A stretch of 64,000 nt of DNA, taken from positions 62,001-126,000 of the forward strand of contig CAZEWN010000002.1 in the NCBI GenBank assembly GCA_964516135.1, given 5' to 3'. This stretch comes from 34-65-8 sp964516135. Its GTDB lineage: Bacteria > Pseudomonadota > Alphaproteobacteria > Sphingomonadales > Sphingomonadaceae. The position numbers and the translations under genes are program-made. The notes under the pieces are model-generated. The model saw nothing but the letters and a program-made list of their open reading frames with translations, did no database searches and had not been told where the DNA came from. Numbering within the stretch: position 1 is the stretch's first letter; every line of letters begins with the position of its first letter. Positions 33,072 to 40,748 of this stretch are shown here, piece after piece.

Positions 33072-33812
33072 TCAGCGCGCCCCGCTCAGGACCACGATCG
33101 GCTGGAAGCCGCCCCAGATCATGCGCTTGCCGTCGAACGGCATGTCATCGGGCATCTTCATGTCGGGATCGTTCTGCATCTTTTCCGATGCGGCGTCGCA
33201 GGTCGCACGGTCGGGCCAGGTCATCCAGCTAAATACGACCTTCTCGTCCGCCTCCGCCTTTACGGCGCGGTAGAAGTCGGTCTGCTTACCCTCGGGCACA
33301 TCGTCGCCCCAAGCCTCGACCACGCCGGTCGCGCCATAGCCCTTGAACATGGCCCAGGCATCGTCGGCCATCTTGCGGTAGTCTTCCTGGCGCCCTTCCG
33401 GAACCGGGATCAAGAAACCCTGGACATAGTCGCCGTCGGACGGATTGCCGTGGGTCACGATCGGCTGGAACCCGCCGAAGATCATCCGCTTGCCATCGAA
33501 CGGCATCGGGTTCTTTTCCGGGTCCATCCGGTCGTCCTTGAAATCGGGCGCCATCAGCTTGCCCATGCCGGCATCGCGAGTGGCCTTGTCCGGCCATTCG
33601 ATCCAGCTGAACACCACGCTTTCCTCGTCTTGCGCCGCGACCGCGCCCTGAAAATCGGTGGTGTGGCCCTTGGGCACATTGTCGCCCCAGGTCTCGACTA
33701 CGCGGGTGGCGCCGAAATCCATGAAGACACTGTCGCCCTTGTTGGCGTGGTCGATGAACTTCTGCTTGTTCGCGGTTGGCACCGCGATCACGAAACCGTC
33801 GTAGTAGGTCAT
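33072..33812 (-). CDS. Tandem DUF1428 protein
   Basis: A 246-aa protein that is an internal duplication. Each half of about 120 residues repeats the DUF1428 pattern: DGFVIAVPTANKQKF in the first and VQGFLIPVPEGRQEDY in the second, then GATRVVETWGDNVPKG versus GATGVVEAWGDDVPEG, FSWIEWPDKATRD versus FSWMTWPDRATCD, and PFDGKRMIFGGFQPIV versus PFDGKRMIWGGFQPIV. DUF1428 proteins are dimeric alpha-beta barrels of the ferredoxin-like type and are usually single-domain; this fusion would make the dimer in one chain. Function unknown. It lies 23 bases after the first VOC gene. Confidence 0.9.
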   Translation of the reverse strand: MTYYDGFVIAVPTANKQKFIDHANKGDSVFMDFGATRVVETWGDNVPKGHTTDFQGAVAAQDEESVVFSWIEWPDKATRDAGMGKLMAPDFKDDRMDPEKNPMPFDGKRMIFGGFQPIVTHGNPSDGDYVQGFLIPVPEGRQEDYRKMADDAWAMFKGYGATGVVEAWGDDVPEGKQTDFYRAVKAEADEKVVFSWMTWPDRATCDAASEKMQNDPDMKMPDDMPFDGKRMIWGGFQPIVVLSGAR

Positions 33813-33835
33813 TGTCTCTCTCCTCGGTGTCTTGT

Positions 33836-34267
33836 TCAGGCCCTCACTTCGGCGGGTGGCCCCTCGGTGGCGGCGGCCGCGTCCATCCACATCGTTTCCC
33901 AGATGTGGCCATCGGGGTCCTCGAAGCTGCGGCCGTACATGAAGCCCATGTCCTGCGTGGGTGTGGGGTCGAGCGCGCCGCCAGCCTTGCCCGCCGCCGC
34001 CACGATACCGTCAACGTCGGCCTTGCTGTCGCGGCTAAGGCACAGCAGCACTTGTGCGCTGGACTTCGCATCGGGGATCGCCTTGCTGGTGAAGGTCTTC
34101 CAGAAATCGTGGGTCAGTAGCATCACGTGGATGGTGTCAGACCAGACCATGCAGGCGGCCATTTCGTTCGAGAACTGCGGATTGTTGGTGAACCCGATTG
34201 CTTCGTAGAACGCGGTGGACTTCGCCAGATCCACTACCGGCAGATTCACGAAAATCATCTTCGTCAT
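33836..34267 (-). CDS. VOC (glyoxalase/bleomycin-resistance-like) family protein
   Basis: A 143-aa single VOC protein: MIFVNLPVVDLAKSTAFYEA IGF, then a middle strand with MVWSDTIHVMLLTHDFWKTF, and the C-terminal FEDPDGHIWETMWMD motif whose Glu is a typical metal ligand of this group. Predicted to act on small electrophiles or aldehydes; the substrate is unknown. It is the first gene of the nine-gene operon and is divergent from the HxlR regulator. AGGAG lies just ahead of the ATG at 34265-34267. The operator-like repeats at 34322-34357 sit upstream. Confidence 0.9.
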   Translation of the reverse strand: MTKMIFVNLPVVDLAKSTAFYEAIGFTNNPQFSNEMAACMVWSDTIHVMLLTHDFWKTFTSKAIPDAKSSAQVLLCLSRDSKADVDGIVAAAGKAGGALDPTPTQDMGFMYGRSFEDPDGHIWETMWMDAAAATEGPPAEVRA

Positions 34268-34300
34268 CGGTTCACTCCTCTCCCGCCCCCGAATCGGAAC

Positions 34301-34357
34301 TTGCCTTGTCTGCGCCTTCGAGTTACTAAAAGCAACGATGAAGTTACAAAAAGAAAC
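34301..34357 (+). promoter_or_regulatory. hxlR promoter with two operator-like repeats
   Basis: TTGCCT (34301-34306) and TACTAA (34324-34329), 17 bases apart, form a promoter for hxlR. GTTACTAAAAGCAAC (34322-34336) overlaps its -10 and is repeated as GTTACAAAAAGAAAC (34343-34357), 21 bases further. Each is an imperfect inverted repeat with GTT and AAC ends. They fit dimer sites for the adjacent HxlR and could also control the divergent nine-gene operon. Confidence 0.65.
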
Positions 34358-34358
34358 T

Positions 34359-35033
34359 ATGAACGTCGAATTGGGTCATGGACGATGGTATAGGGACGCG
34401 TGCGGGACGGCGTTTGCAATGGAACTGGTCGGCGAACGCTGGTCGTTGTTAATCGTCCGGGAACTGATGCTTGGCGCACGTCGGTTTTCCGATATCCGCG
34501 CCAGCCTGCCTGGAATCAGCGCCAAGGTGCTGACCGAGCGGCTGGGCACGCTGGAAGAAGCCAAGGTGCTGGCGCGCCGCCAGTTGCCGCCGCCGGGCAA
34601 GGCCCAGGTCTATGAATTGACTGAATGGGGCTACGCGACGGAGCCGCTGATTCAAGAGCTGGGCCGCTGGGCGGCGAAGTCAAGCGCGCACGATCCCACG
34701 CTCCCGCTGTCGGCAGTCTCGCTGATGCTGTCGCTGCGGACAATGGCGGATTACGCGCGCATCGGCACCGTAGCGGGCCGGATAGGGTTCGTGATCGGCG
34801 AAGAGAGCTTCGTTGCGGAGCCGGGGGACCATGTGCTGTCAATCCGGCGGGCCGGGGTGGGCGGGACCGATGCGGTGTTCCGTGCGCCGATCGCATCAAT
34901 CATCGCGGGCGGTATCTATGCCGGCGTTTCGTGGGACATGCTCGAGGCCGAGGCCGGGCTCGCGATCGAGGGTGACCGTGCCCTCGCGCTGCGCTTCGCC
35001 GCGTTGTTCTCGCTCCCCGACAAACTGGCCTAG
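34359..35033 (+). CDS. HxlR family transcriptional regulator
   Basis: A 224-aa regulator with the HxlR winged-helix signature RDACGTAFAMELVGERWSLL IVRELMLGARRFSDI then SLPGISAKVLTERLGTLEEA KVLARRQ. The extra C-terminal half (SLMLSLRTMADYARIGTVAG, then VSWDMLEAEAGLAIEGDRAL ALRF) resembles an SCP2-like ligand-binding domain fused in some HxlR proteins, so an effector molecule is plausible. HxlR members sense electrophiles, aldehydes and quinones. ATG 34359 is preferred over ATG 34338, because the second operator repeat and the probable transcription start would otherwise lie inside the coding region. The cys near the N-terminus (DACG) is a typical redox position. It ends overlapping the convergent DUF2236 gene by 4 bases. 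Confidence 0.88.
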   Translation: MNVELGHGRWYRDACGTAFAMELVGERWSLLIVRELMLGARRFSDIRASLPGISAKVLTERLGTLEEAKVLARRQLPPPGKAQVYELTEWGYATEPLIQELGRWAAKSSAHDPTLPLSAVSLMLSLRTMADYARIGTVAGRIGFVIGEESFVAEPGDHVLSIRRAGVGGTDAVFRAPIASIIAGGIYAGVSWDMLEAEAGLAIEGDRALALRFAALFSLPDKLA

Positions 35034-35905
35034 TTCTGGCGAAATGCCCAGCGCAGCGTCTTGCCGATGCCCCAGGTCGCCGCACGCGCCGGAATTGCGG
35101 CGAGACCGGGTCGTTCCAGCGCCAGCATCGACCGCGCGAAAGGCGGCAGCAGCGCCACCGCCTCCGCCCCCAGCATTGCCTGGACCGCCGGGGGTGCGCC
35201 TTCGGGCTTCTGGCTCAGCACCAACCGAGCAATCTCGCGCGCTTCAGCCGACGCACGCAAGTCGCCGCGCATTTCACGGAAGAGCGTCTCCGCCTCTCGC
35301 TGGTTCTCCGGCACGGGCTCGGCGCCCAGCGCGCGGGCGATAACGGCGAACTGGCGATAATATTCGTCCTGCGCGGTGTTCGGCATGTCGGGCCTGACAT
35401 GGCGTAGGTAGGCGGCAAGGAAACTGGTGGATTCCGCCACATGGACCCAGGCAAGCGTGCGCGGGTTAGTCGCCGCGTAACGCAATCCGCCGGGCAGCGT
35501 TCCTGCCACTTTGCCGTGGATACGATTCACCCGTTCGATCGCCGCCATGGCATCGTCACGGTGGCCAAAGGTCGTGACAGCGATAAACCGCGCTGTTCGC
35601 CGCAATCGTCCGTGCATGTCGGCGCGAAAGTTCGAATGGTCGAGCACGCCCTGAACCGCATGCGGGTGGAGCATCTGCAACAGCAGACCCCGAATGCCGC
35701 CGACCATCATCGCCACGATGTCGGCATGGACGAGGCGGATCGGCGAATCGCGCTCGAACAATGCGTCGTCCGACGCGGGCACCGGCGCTTCGCCGCCTTC
35801 CATATCGTTGAACACCCCGCGCACCGTCTCAACCAGTTTGCGGCGCAGGAATTCAGCGGGGTCGCGATCGGGCATCGTGTTCCAATACACTGCTGGCTCA
35901 TTCAT
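35030..35905 (-). CDS. MpaB-like oxygenase family protein (DUF2236)
   Basis: A protein of about 291 aa of the DUF2236/MpaB family, which includes the latex-clearing protein and haem b-containing oxygenases. Visible features are LRRKLVETVRGVFND at the start, HADIVAMMVGGIRGLLLQML HPHAVQGVLDHSNF (candidate haem-ligand His region), TARFIAVTTFGHRDDAMAAI ERVNRIH, and a helical C-terminus. It probably binds haem and oxidises a hydrophobic substrate, which is inference. An ATG at 35903-35905 is used; a downstream ATG at 35873-35875 is also possible and neither has a good ribosome site. Divergent from cobS with 62 bases between starts. Confidence 0.8.
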   Translation of the reverse strand: MNEPAVYWNTMPDRDPAEFLRRKLVETVRGVFNDMEGGEAPVPASDDALFERDSPIRLVHADIVAMMVGGIRGLLLQMLHPHAVQGVLDHSNFRADMHGRLRRTARFIAVTTFGHRDDAMAAIERVNRIHGKVAGTLPGGLRYAATNPRTLAWVHVAESTSFLAAYLRHVRPDMPNTAQDEYYRQFAVIARALGAEPVPENQREAETLFREMRGDLRASAEAREIARLVLSQKPEGAPPAVQAMLGAEAVALLPPFARSMLALERPGLAAIPARAATWGIGKTLRWAFRQN

Positions 35906-35967
35906 TGAAAATGTTGCGCCACACATTCTTGCGGCTCCGCCCGCGCGCGTCTAGGCACCGGCGCGGA

Positions 35968-36960
35968 ATGAACGACATGAGCGACAAGAGCCTGGAGGCT
36001 AGCGACCGTACGGTCCTCGCCGCGCCCGACACCACCGTCAGCGTGCGCGAGACCTTTGGCATCGACGTCGACTGGGAGGTGCCTGCCTTCTCCAAGGCGG
36101 ATTCGCGCGTCCCCGACCTGGACGACAGCTACGTTTTCGATCCGGACACGACGCTCGCGATCCTGGCGGGTTTCGCGCACGACCGGCGGGTGATGGTTCA
36201 GGGATATCACGGCACGGGCAAGTCGACCCACATCGAACAGGTTGCCGCGCGGCTGAACTGGCCGTGCATTCGCATCAACCTCGACGCGCATATCAGTCGC
36301 ATCGACCTGGTCGGACGCGACGCGATTGTGCTGCGCGACGGCTTGCAGGTCACCGAATTTCGCGAGGGGTTGCTGCCTTGGGCGCTGCAGCATCCGGTCG
36401 CCCTTGTGTTCGACGAATACGACGCCGGCCGTCCCGACGTGATGTTCGTGATCCAGCGCGTGCTGGAACAACAGGGCAAGCTGACCCTGCTGGATCAGAA
36501 CCGCGTGATCCGGCCCGACCCTCATTTCCGCCTGTTCGCGACCGCCAACACGGTCGGCCTTGGCGATACCAGCGGCCTCTACCATGGCACCCAGGCCATC
36601 AATCAGGGCCAGATGGACCGCTGGAATATCGTCGTCGCCTTGAACTACCTGCCGGCCGCGACGGAGCAAGCGGTGGTTTCGGCCAAGGCGCCCGATACCG
36701 ACGCAAGGGTCGTGGCCGACATGGTCAAGGTCGCCGACCTGACGCGGCAGGGTTTCATCAACGGCGATATTTCGACCGTGATGAGCCCGCGCACGGTCAT
36801 CACCTGGGCGCAGAATGCGGCGATTTTCAAGGATGTCGGCTTCGCCTTCCGCTTGAGCTTCCTCAACAAGTGCGACGAAGCGGAACGGATGCTGGTCGCA
36901 GAATACTACCAGCGCGTGTTTGGCGTCGACCTGCCTGAAAGCGTGATGGGCAAGGGGTGA
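35968..36960 (+). CDS. cobS: Cobaltochelatase subunit CobS-like AAA+ ATPase
   Basis: A 330-aa AAA+ protein of MoxR-type: N-terminal SVRETFGIDVDWEVPAFSKA DSRVPDLDDSY is the CobS hallmark, Walker A is GYHGTGKSTH, Walker B is LVFDEYDAGRPD, and the ATANTVGLGDTSGLYHGTQA segment is the CobS-specific sensor region. CobS and CobT form the ATPase motor that helps CobN insert cobalt. Here no cobT follows. The ATG at 35968 is used; another at 35977 is possible. The stop overlaps the GTG of the next gene. The remote possibility is a different MoxR-like role. Confidence 0.9.
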   Translation: MNDMSDKSLEASDRTVLAAPDTTVSVRETFGIDVDWEVPAFSKADSRVPDLDDSYVFDPDTTLAILAGFAHDRRVMVQGYHGTGKSTHIEQVAARLNWPCIRINLDAHISRIDLVGRDAIVLRDGLQVTEFREGLLPWALQHPVALVFDEYDAGRPDVMFVIQRVLEQQGKLTLLDQNRVIRPDPHFRLFATANTVGLGDTSGLYHGTQAINQGQMDRWNIVVALNYLPAATEQAVVSAKAPDTDARVVADMVKVADLTRQGFINGDISTVMSPRTVITWAQNAAIFKDVGFAFRLSFLNKCDEAERMLVAEYYQRVFGVDLPESVMGKG

Positions 36961-37682
36961 AGGCGCGCGTTGCCTGGCCGGGCGTGTTAGCGGCCGCCTT
37001 ACTGGCCTGTCCTGCGGCCGCGCCCGCCCAGCCAGCCGACACGGTCCAGGCGCGATCCGAGCCGCGTCCCGTCCCGACTGCCCCGCGATCGCACCCCCAA
37101 GCCGCGCAGGTAACCGGGCGCAAACTGATAGACATTCCGCAATGGGCCAAGGACGAAGGCCACAACGGCGCGGTGACTTGGCTCGCGACGGTAGGCCCCG
37201 ATGGCAAGCTCAAAAGTCTGACGTTAAAGCGAAGCAGCAATTCGCCCGCGATCGATGCAGCCGCGAAAGCGTGGGCCGAGGCGGCCTACTACCTCGCGGC
37301 AACCGATGCCGCGGGTGCGGCAATCGAGGGCGAGGCCGAGGTCCGCCTGGACTACGCGCGTTGGGATGACGAGAGCCCCGGCGGTGGGCTGGGCGATTAC
37401 CGCTGCGCCGACCTGGTCCGCGAAGCGGAGTGGTTTGCAGCGGCCAACGCCGGGGAACGCAAGATTTTCACGCTGGAGAACTTCTTCACCTCCATGCCCG
37501 GCCTCAAGGCGATGCTTGATGGCGCGGCGACGCCGAGCATTGAGGAGCGGCAACGCGGGTACGCGTCGCGCGGTCGGGAATGGCAGCGATTGCTGCAACG
37601 GTGCCGCAGATCTCCAGACCGGCTGTTCCTCGATCTGGTCGATGACGCGCCATTCTATCGCTCGTTGGTGGAATCATTCTGA
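36957..37682 (+). CDS. Exported TonB_C-like domain protein
   Basis: A 241-aa protein with a signal peptide (KARVAWPGVLAAALLACPAA, likely cleavage near APAQ) and a central TonB_C-like fold: HNGAVTWLATVGPDGKLKSL TLKRSSNSPAIDAAAKAWAE AAYY. This is the module that in TonB contacts receptors, but there is no transmembrane anchor beyond the signal peptide, so it should be free in the periplasm. The C-terminal 100 residues (ERKIFTLENFFTSMPGLKAM, then REWQRLLQRCRRSPDR) are unfamiliar. The GTG at 36957 overlaps the cobS stop (GTGA), a coupling with no obvious functional logic. Confidence 0.75.
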   Translation: MKARVAWPGVLAAALLACPAAAPAQPADTVQARSEPRPVPTAPRSHPQAAQVTGRKLIDIPQWAKDEGHNGAVTWLATVGPDGKLKSLTLKRSSNSPAIDAAAKAWAEAAYYLAATDAAGAAIEGEAEVRLDYARWDDESPGGGLGDYRCADLVREAEWFAAANAGERKIFTLENFFTSMPGLKAMLDGAATPSIEERQRGYASRGREWQRLLQRCRRSPDRLFLDLVDDAPFYRSLVESF

Positions 37683-37757
37683 CACCGCACGCCGGTCGGA
37701 CGGCGTTCATCACCAAGCCCCTACACATCGCTGTATTGTTCGTATAGCACAGTGGCG

Positions 37758-39851
37758 ATGGGTCTGTTCGATTCACATAACCGCAGGCGCGAGCCGGAAC
37801 CCGACCCGTGGGCTTTGGCAGGGTATCGCGAGACCCCGGCATACGATGACTGGGATGCGCGGCTCGCCGCACTTGAGGCGGGGCTGGTTCCGCCGCGCCC
37901 GCCCAGTAAATGGCACCAGCCAGCGCATTGGCGCGGGCGGCGCAAGCGCTGGTGGGCTGTGCGCTTGGTTGCCGCTTTCTTCGCGCTGCTGTTCCTGATC
38001 GTTGCCTGGCTGGCGGTGACGGCCCCTTTGTCGCGCTCGCTCGAACCGATCGCACCGCCCGAGATTACCCTGTTGGCGGCCGACGGGACGCCGATCGCCC
38101 GCAATGGCGCGGTGGTGGACGAACCGGTGCGCGTTGCCGATCTGCCGCCGCACGTGGTCGAGGCATTCCTCGCGATCGAGGACCGGCGGTTTTACAGCCA
38201 CTGGGGCATTGACCCACGTGGCATCGCCCGCGCGGCTTTTACCGGCGTGGGCGGCGGCAGCACAATTACCCAGCAGCTCGCCAAATTCACATTCCTGACG
38301 CCGGAACAGACGCTTACCCGCAAGGCGCGCGAGGCGCTGATCGCCCTCTGGCTGGAGGCGTGGCTCACGAAGGACGAAATCCTCGAACGCTATCTTTCCA
38401 ACGCCTATTTCGGCGACAATACCTATGGTCTGCGCGCCGCTTCGCTGCATTATTTTTATCGCCAGCCCGAAAAGCTGCGGCCGGAGCAGGCCGCAATGCT
38501 AGCCGGGCTGCTTCAGGCGCCGTCGCGCCTGGCGCCGACCAAGAATTACGAGCTTGCCCACGAACGCATGGATCTGGTGATCGGATCGATGGTGGCGGCT
38601 GGCTACCTGAGCAGTGCCGAAGCGGCTGCCTTGCCCGATCCGCGGCTGGACGTTCGTGCGCGCAACGAACTGCCGACCGGTACCTATTTCGCCGACTGGG
38701 CCTTGCCCGAAGCGCGCAAGCTCGCGCAGCCCGGTTATGCGCGACAGACGCTGACCACCACGCTCGATTCGCGCTTGCAGAACATCGCGCGCGGCGTCAC
38801 CGCCAGGGCTGCGCTCGGGCAGGCGCAAGTCGCGCTGGTGGCGATGCGCCCCAATGGCGAGGTCGTCGCGATGATTGGCGGCAAGGACTACGCCACCTCG
38901 CCCTTCAACCGCGTCACCCAGGCGCGGCGACAGCCCGGCTCCACCTTCAAGCTGTTCGTTTATCTCGCCGCGCTGCGAGCGGGTCTCGATCCTGACGACA
39001 TGGTCGACAACTCCGAGATTACCGAAGGCAGCTATCGCCCCAAGAACGCGCGGGGCAATTATTCGGAATCGATGACGCTGGAGCAGGCTTTCGCCCGATC
39101 GAGCAACGTGGCGGCGGTCCGTTTGCTACAGCAGGTGGGCAGCGAGGCGGTGATCGACGCGGCGCGCGACCTGGGGGTCCGTTCGCCACTGGCCGAAGGT
39201 GATCCGAGCCTGGCATTGGGCACCTCGACAATGACCTTGATGGAACTGACGGCCGCCTATGCCGGGATCGCGGGCAACCAGTTTCCGGTCGTGCCGCACG
39301 CCTTCAAGCAGGAAGAACCTGGCTGGTTCGCGCGCCTGTGGGATGGCAAGAGCAGCCTCTCGGGCGGCAATCACGATGATCTGGAACAGATGCTGCGCGC
39401 GGCGATCAATCGCGGCACCGGGCGGGCGGCGATGCTGCGCGGGCCGAACTTCGGCAAGACCGGCACGACGCAGGATTATCGCGACGCATTGTTCATTGGC
39501 TATGCGGGCGACCTGGTCGTTGGTGTATGGATCGGTAACGACGATAACGCACCGCTTTCGGGCATCGGTGGCGGTGACCTGCCCGCGCGCATCTGGCGCG
39601 ACTTCATGACCCAGGCACTGGGCGAGCGTTCGGCGCCCGAGCGCCCGCGTCCGAACCCGAGCGGCCCGGTGGAACCGCTCGACGTGCCGCAACTCGAGGA
39701 TATCCCGCTGGGGGATGATCGATCGCGCGTCAGGATCGATGGGGAGGGGGTGACGGTGTCGACCGATGTCGGCGGCATCCCGCTCGATCTGCGCGTTGAC
39801 GAGGATGGCATCGGCATCGCGCCGGGGCAGGATGACGAGCCGCCACCCTAA
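37758..39851 (+). CDS. Class A penicillin-binding protein (bifunctional transglycosylase/transpeptidase)
   Basis: A 697-aa inner-membrane-anchored PBP. A basic N-terminus is followed by one transmembrane helix (LVAAFFALLFLIVAWLAV). The GT51 domain has EDRRFYSHWGID and GGGSTITQQLAKFTF, and the transpeptidase has RQPGSTFK with nucleophile Ser395, SSNVA (SxN) and KTGTT. It polymerises and crosslinks peptidoglycan in the periplasm. The C-terminal 60 residues are acidic and unrelated to the family core. ATG 37758 is chosen over a GTG two codons upstream; neither has a clear ribosome site. It follows the TonB_C gene by 75 bases. Confidence 0.95.
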   Translation: MGLFDSHNRRREPEPDPWALAGYRETPAYDDWDARLAALEAGLVPPRPPSKWHQPAHWRGRRKRWWAVRLVAAFFALLFLIVAWLAVTAPLSRSLEPIAPPEITLLAADGTPIARNGAVVDEPVRVADLPPHVVEAFLAIEDRRFYSHWGIDPRGIARAAFTGVGGGSTITQQLAKFTFLTPEQTLTRKAREALIALWLEAWLTKDEILERYLSNAYFGDNTYGLRAASLHYFYRQPEKLRPEQAAMLAGLLQAPSRLAPTKNYELAHERMDLVIGSMVAAGYLSSAEAAALPDPRLDVRARNELPTGTYFADWALPEARKLAQPGYARQTLTTTLDSRLQNIARGVTARAALGQAQVALVAMRPNGEVVAMIGGKDYATSPFNRVTQARRQPGSTFKLFVYLAALRAGLDPDDMVDNSEITEGSYRPKNARGNYSESMTLEQAFARSSNVAAVRLLQQVGSEAVIDAARDLGVRSPLAEGDPSLALGTSTMTLMELTAAYAGIAGNQFPVVPHAFKQEEPGWFARLWDGKSSLSGGNHDDLEQMLRAAINRGTGRAAMLRGPNFGKTGTTQDYRDALFIGYAGDLVVGVWIGNDDNAPLSGIGGGDLPARIWRDFMTQALGERSAPERPRPNPSGPVEPLDVPQLEDIPLGDDRSRVRIDGEGVTVSTDVGGIPLDLRVDEDGIGIAPGQDDEPPP

Positions 39852-39888
39852 GGCGAACGGCAATGATGCCTCGCCTTTGGGCCGCGAC

Positions 39889-40293
39889 TTATTCAGTCGG
39901 ATCGACCATCAGGATGTTCATCACCGCCGTGGCGACGGGGCAGGCAGGATCGTCCTGCCAGGCGGTGACCTCGACATTGGCATTACGGCGCCCCAATCGC
40001 GTTATCCGCCCCCGTGCGTATGTCGTGCGGTTCTTGGCCGCGCTTAGAAACTGCACGGTGATCCCAATCGGCTTGAGCCGCCACGGTCGGCCCTGCCTGC
40101 CGAGTTCGTCGCGCAGCGCGGCATAGCCCGCGCTTTCGAGCAGCCCGCTCGTGGCCCCGCCGTGGAGCACGGTCGGCCGACCTTCGACGATCGGATCGAA
40201 TGGTAGCGCAAGCAGCGGCGTATCGTGTTCGCCCGGCTCGGCCGTGATGCCCAGCGAAAGCGCATAGGCAGATAGTTCCGCCGCGCCGCTCAT
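39889..40293 (-). CDS. Hotdog-fold thioesterase (PaaI-like)
   Basis: A 134-aa hotdog protein of PaaI type: LLALPFDPIVEGRPTVLHGG ATSGLLESAGYAAL carries the glycine-rich HGG segment of the active-site helix, with WRLKPIGITVQFLSA following. It should hydrolyse acyl-CoA or related thioesters. The ATG at 40291-40293 overlaps the stop of the previous thioesterase (ATGA), so two hotdog proteins are made back to back, suggestive of a heteromer. It is the last gene of the pyrE operon. Confidence 0.85.
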   Translation of the reverse strand: MSGAAELSAYALSLGITAEPGEHDTPLLALPFDPIVEGRPTVLHGGATSGLLESAGYAALRDELGRQGRPWRLKPIGITVQFLSAAKNRTTYARGRITRLGRRNANVEVTAWQDDPACPVATAVMNILMVDPTE

Positions 40294-40748
40294 GCTGCCC
40301 GCCAAGGAATTGTCATGAAAACGCCCGCGATGTGCGCGACCGGGTCGTCGGGATCACCGTCGTGCGCCGTGCCCCGCACGAATGCTGCCGATCGTGTGCG
40401 GCGATAACACTGGACCCGGCCGCTAACGGCGGCACGGGGCCGGGCGGGGCGCATGTAGTCGACCCGCAAATCCAGCGTGGCGACAGGTTCGAACACGCCG
40501 GAGGTGGACCAGATCGCCATGCCTGCCGCCATGTCCATCAAACTGATGATCGGGCCGGATGCGATTACGCCCGTGCCATCCTCGCCGACGAGATCGCCGC
40601 GCCAAGGCAAGGTGAGTTCAACCCAGTCCGCACCGTGCGCGACATAGCGCAGCCCGAGCCAGCCGGGATGCGCCCGACCGAGGATGAACCGGGCGACCCG
40701 CGCTGGATCGAACGTGTCCGTTATCGACGTGTCGATATCGCCGTTCAC
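40290..40748 (-). CDS. Hotdog-fold thioesterase (PaaI-like)
   Basis: A 152-aa hotdog protein with DWVELTLPWRGDLVGEDGTG VIASGPIISLMDMAAGMAIW, the GPI..LMDMAAG helix typical of PaaI-like thioesterases with its catalytic Asp/Glu position, and LDLRVDYMRPARPRAAVSG for the next strands. Probable acyl-CoA thioesterase, substrate unknown. Its ATG overlaps the ruvX stop (40745-40748), and its stop overlaps the next thioesterase start. The two copies differ clearly in sequence. Confidence 0.87.
   Translation of the reverse strand: MNGDIDTSITDTFDPARVARFILGRAHPGWLGLRYVAHGADWVELTLPWRGDLVGEDGTGVIASGPIISLMDMAAGMAIWSTSGVFEPVATLDLRVDYMRPARPRAAVSGRVQCYRRTRSAAFVRGTAHDGDPDDPVAHIAGVFMTIPWRAA

Noticed and set aside
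32769..34208. A 479-codon plus-strand open frame opposite the GST, DUF1428 and VOC genes
   Set aside because: It crosses three well-supported minus-strand genes and shows no domain.
36264..36938. A second open frame inside cobS
   Set aside because: Different frame of the same strand with Arg-rich, domain-free sequence; a shadow of cobS.
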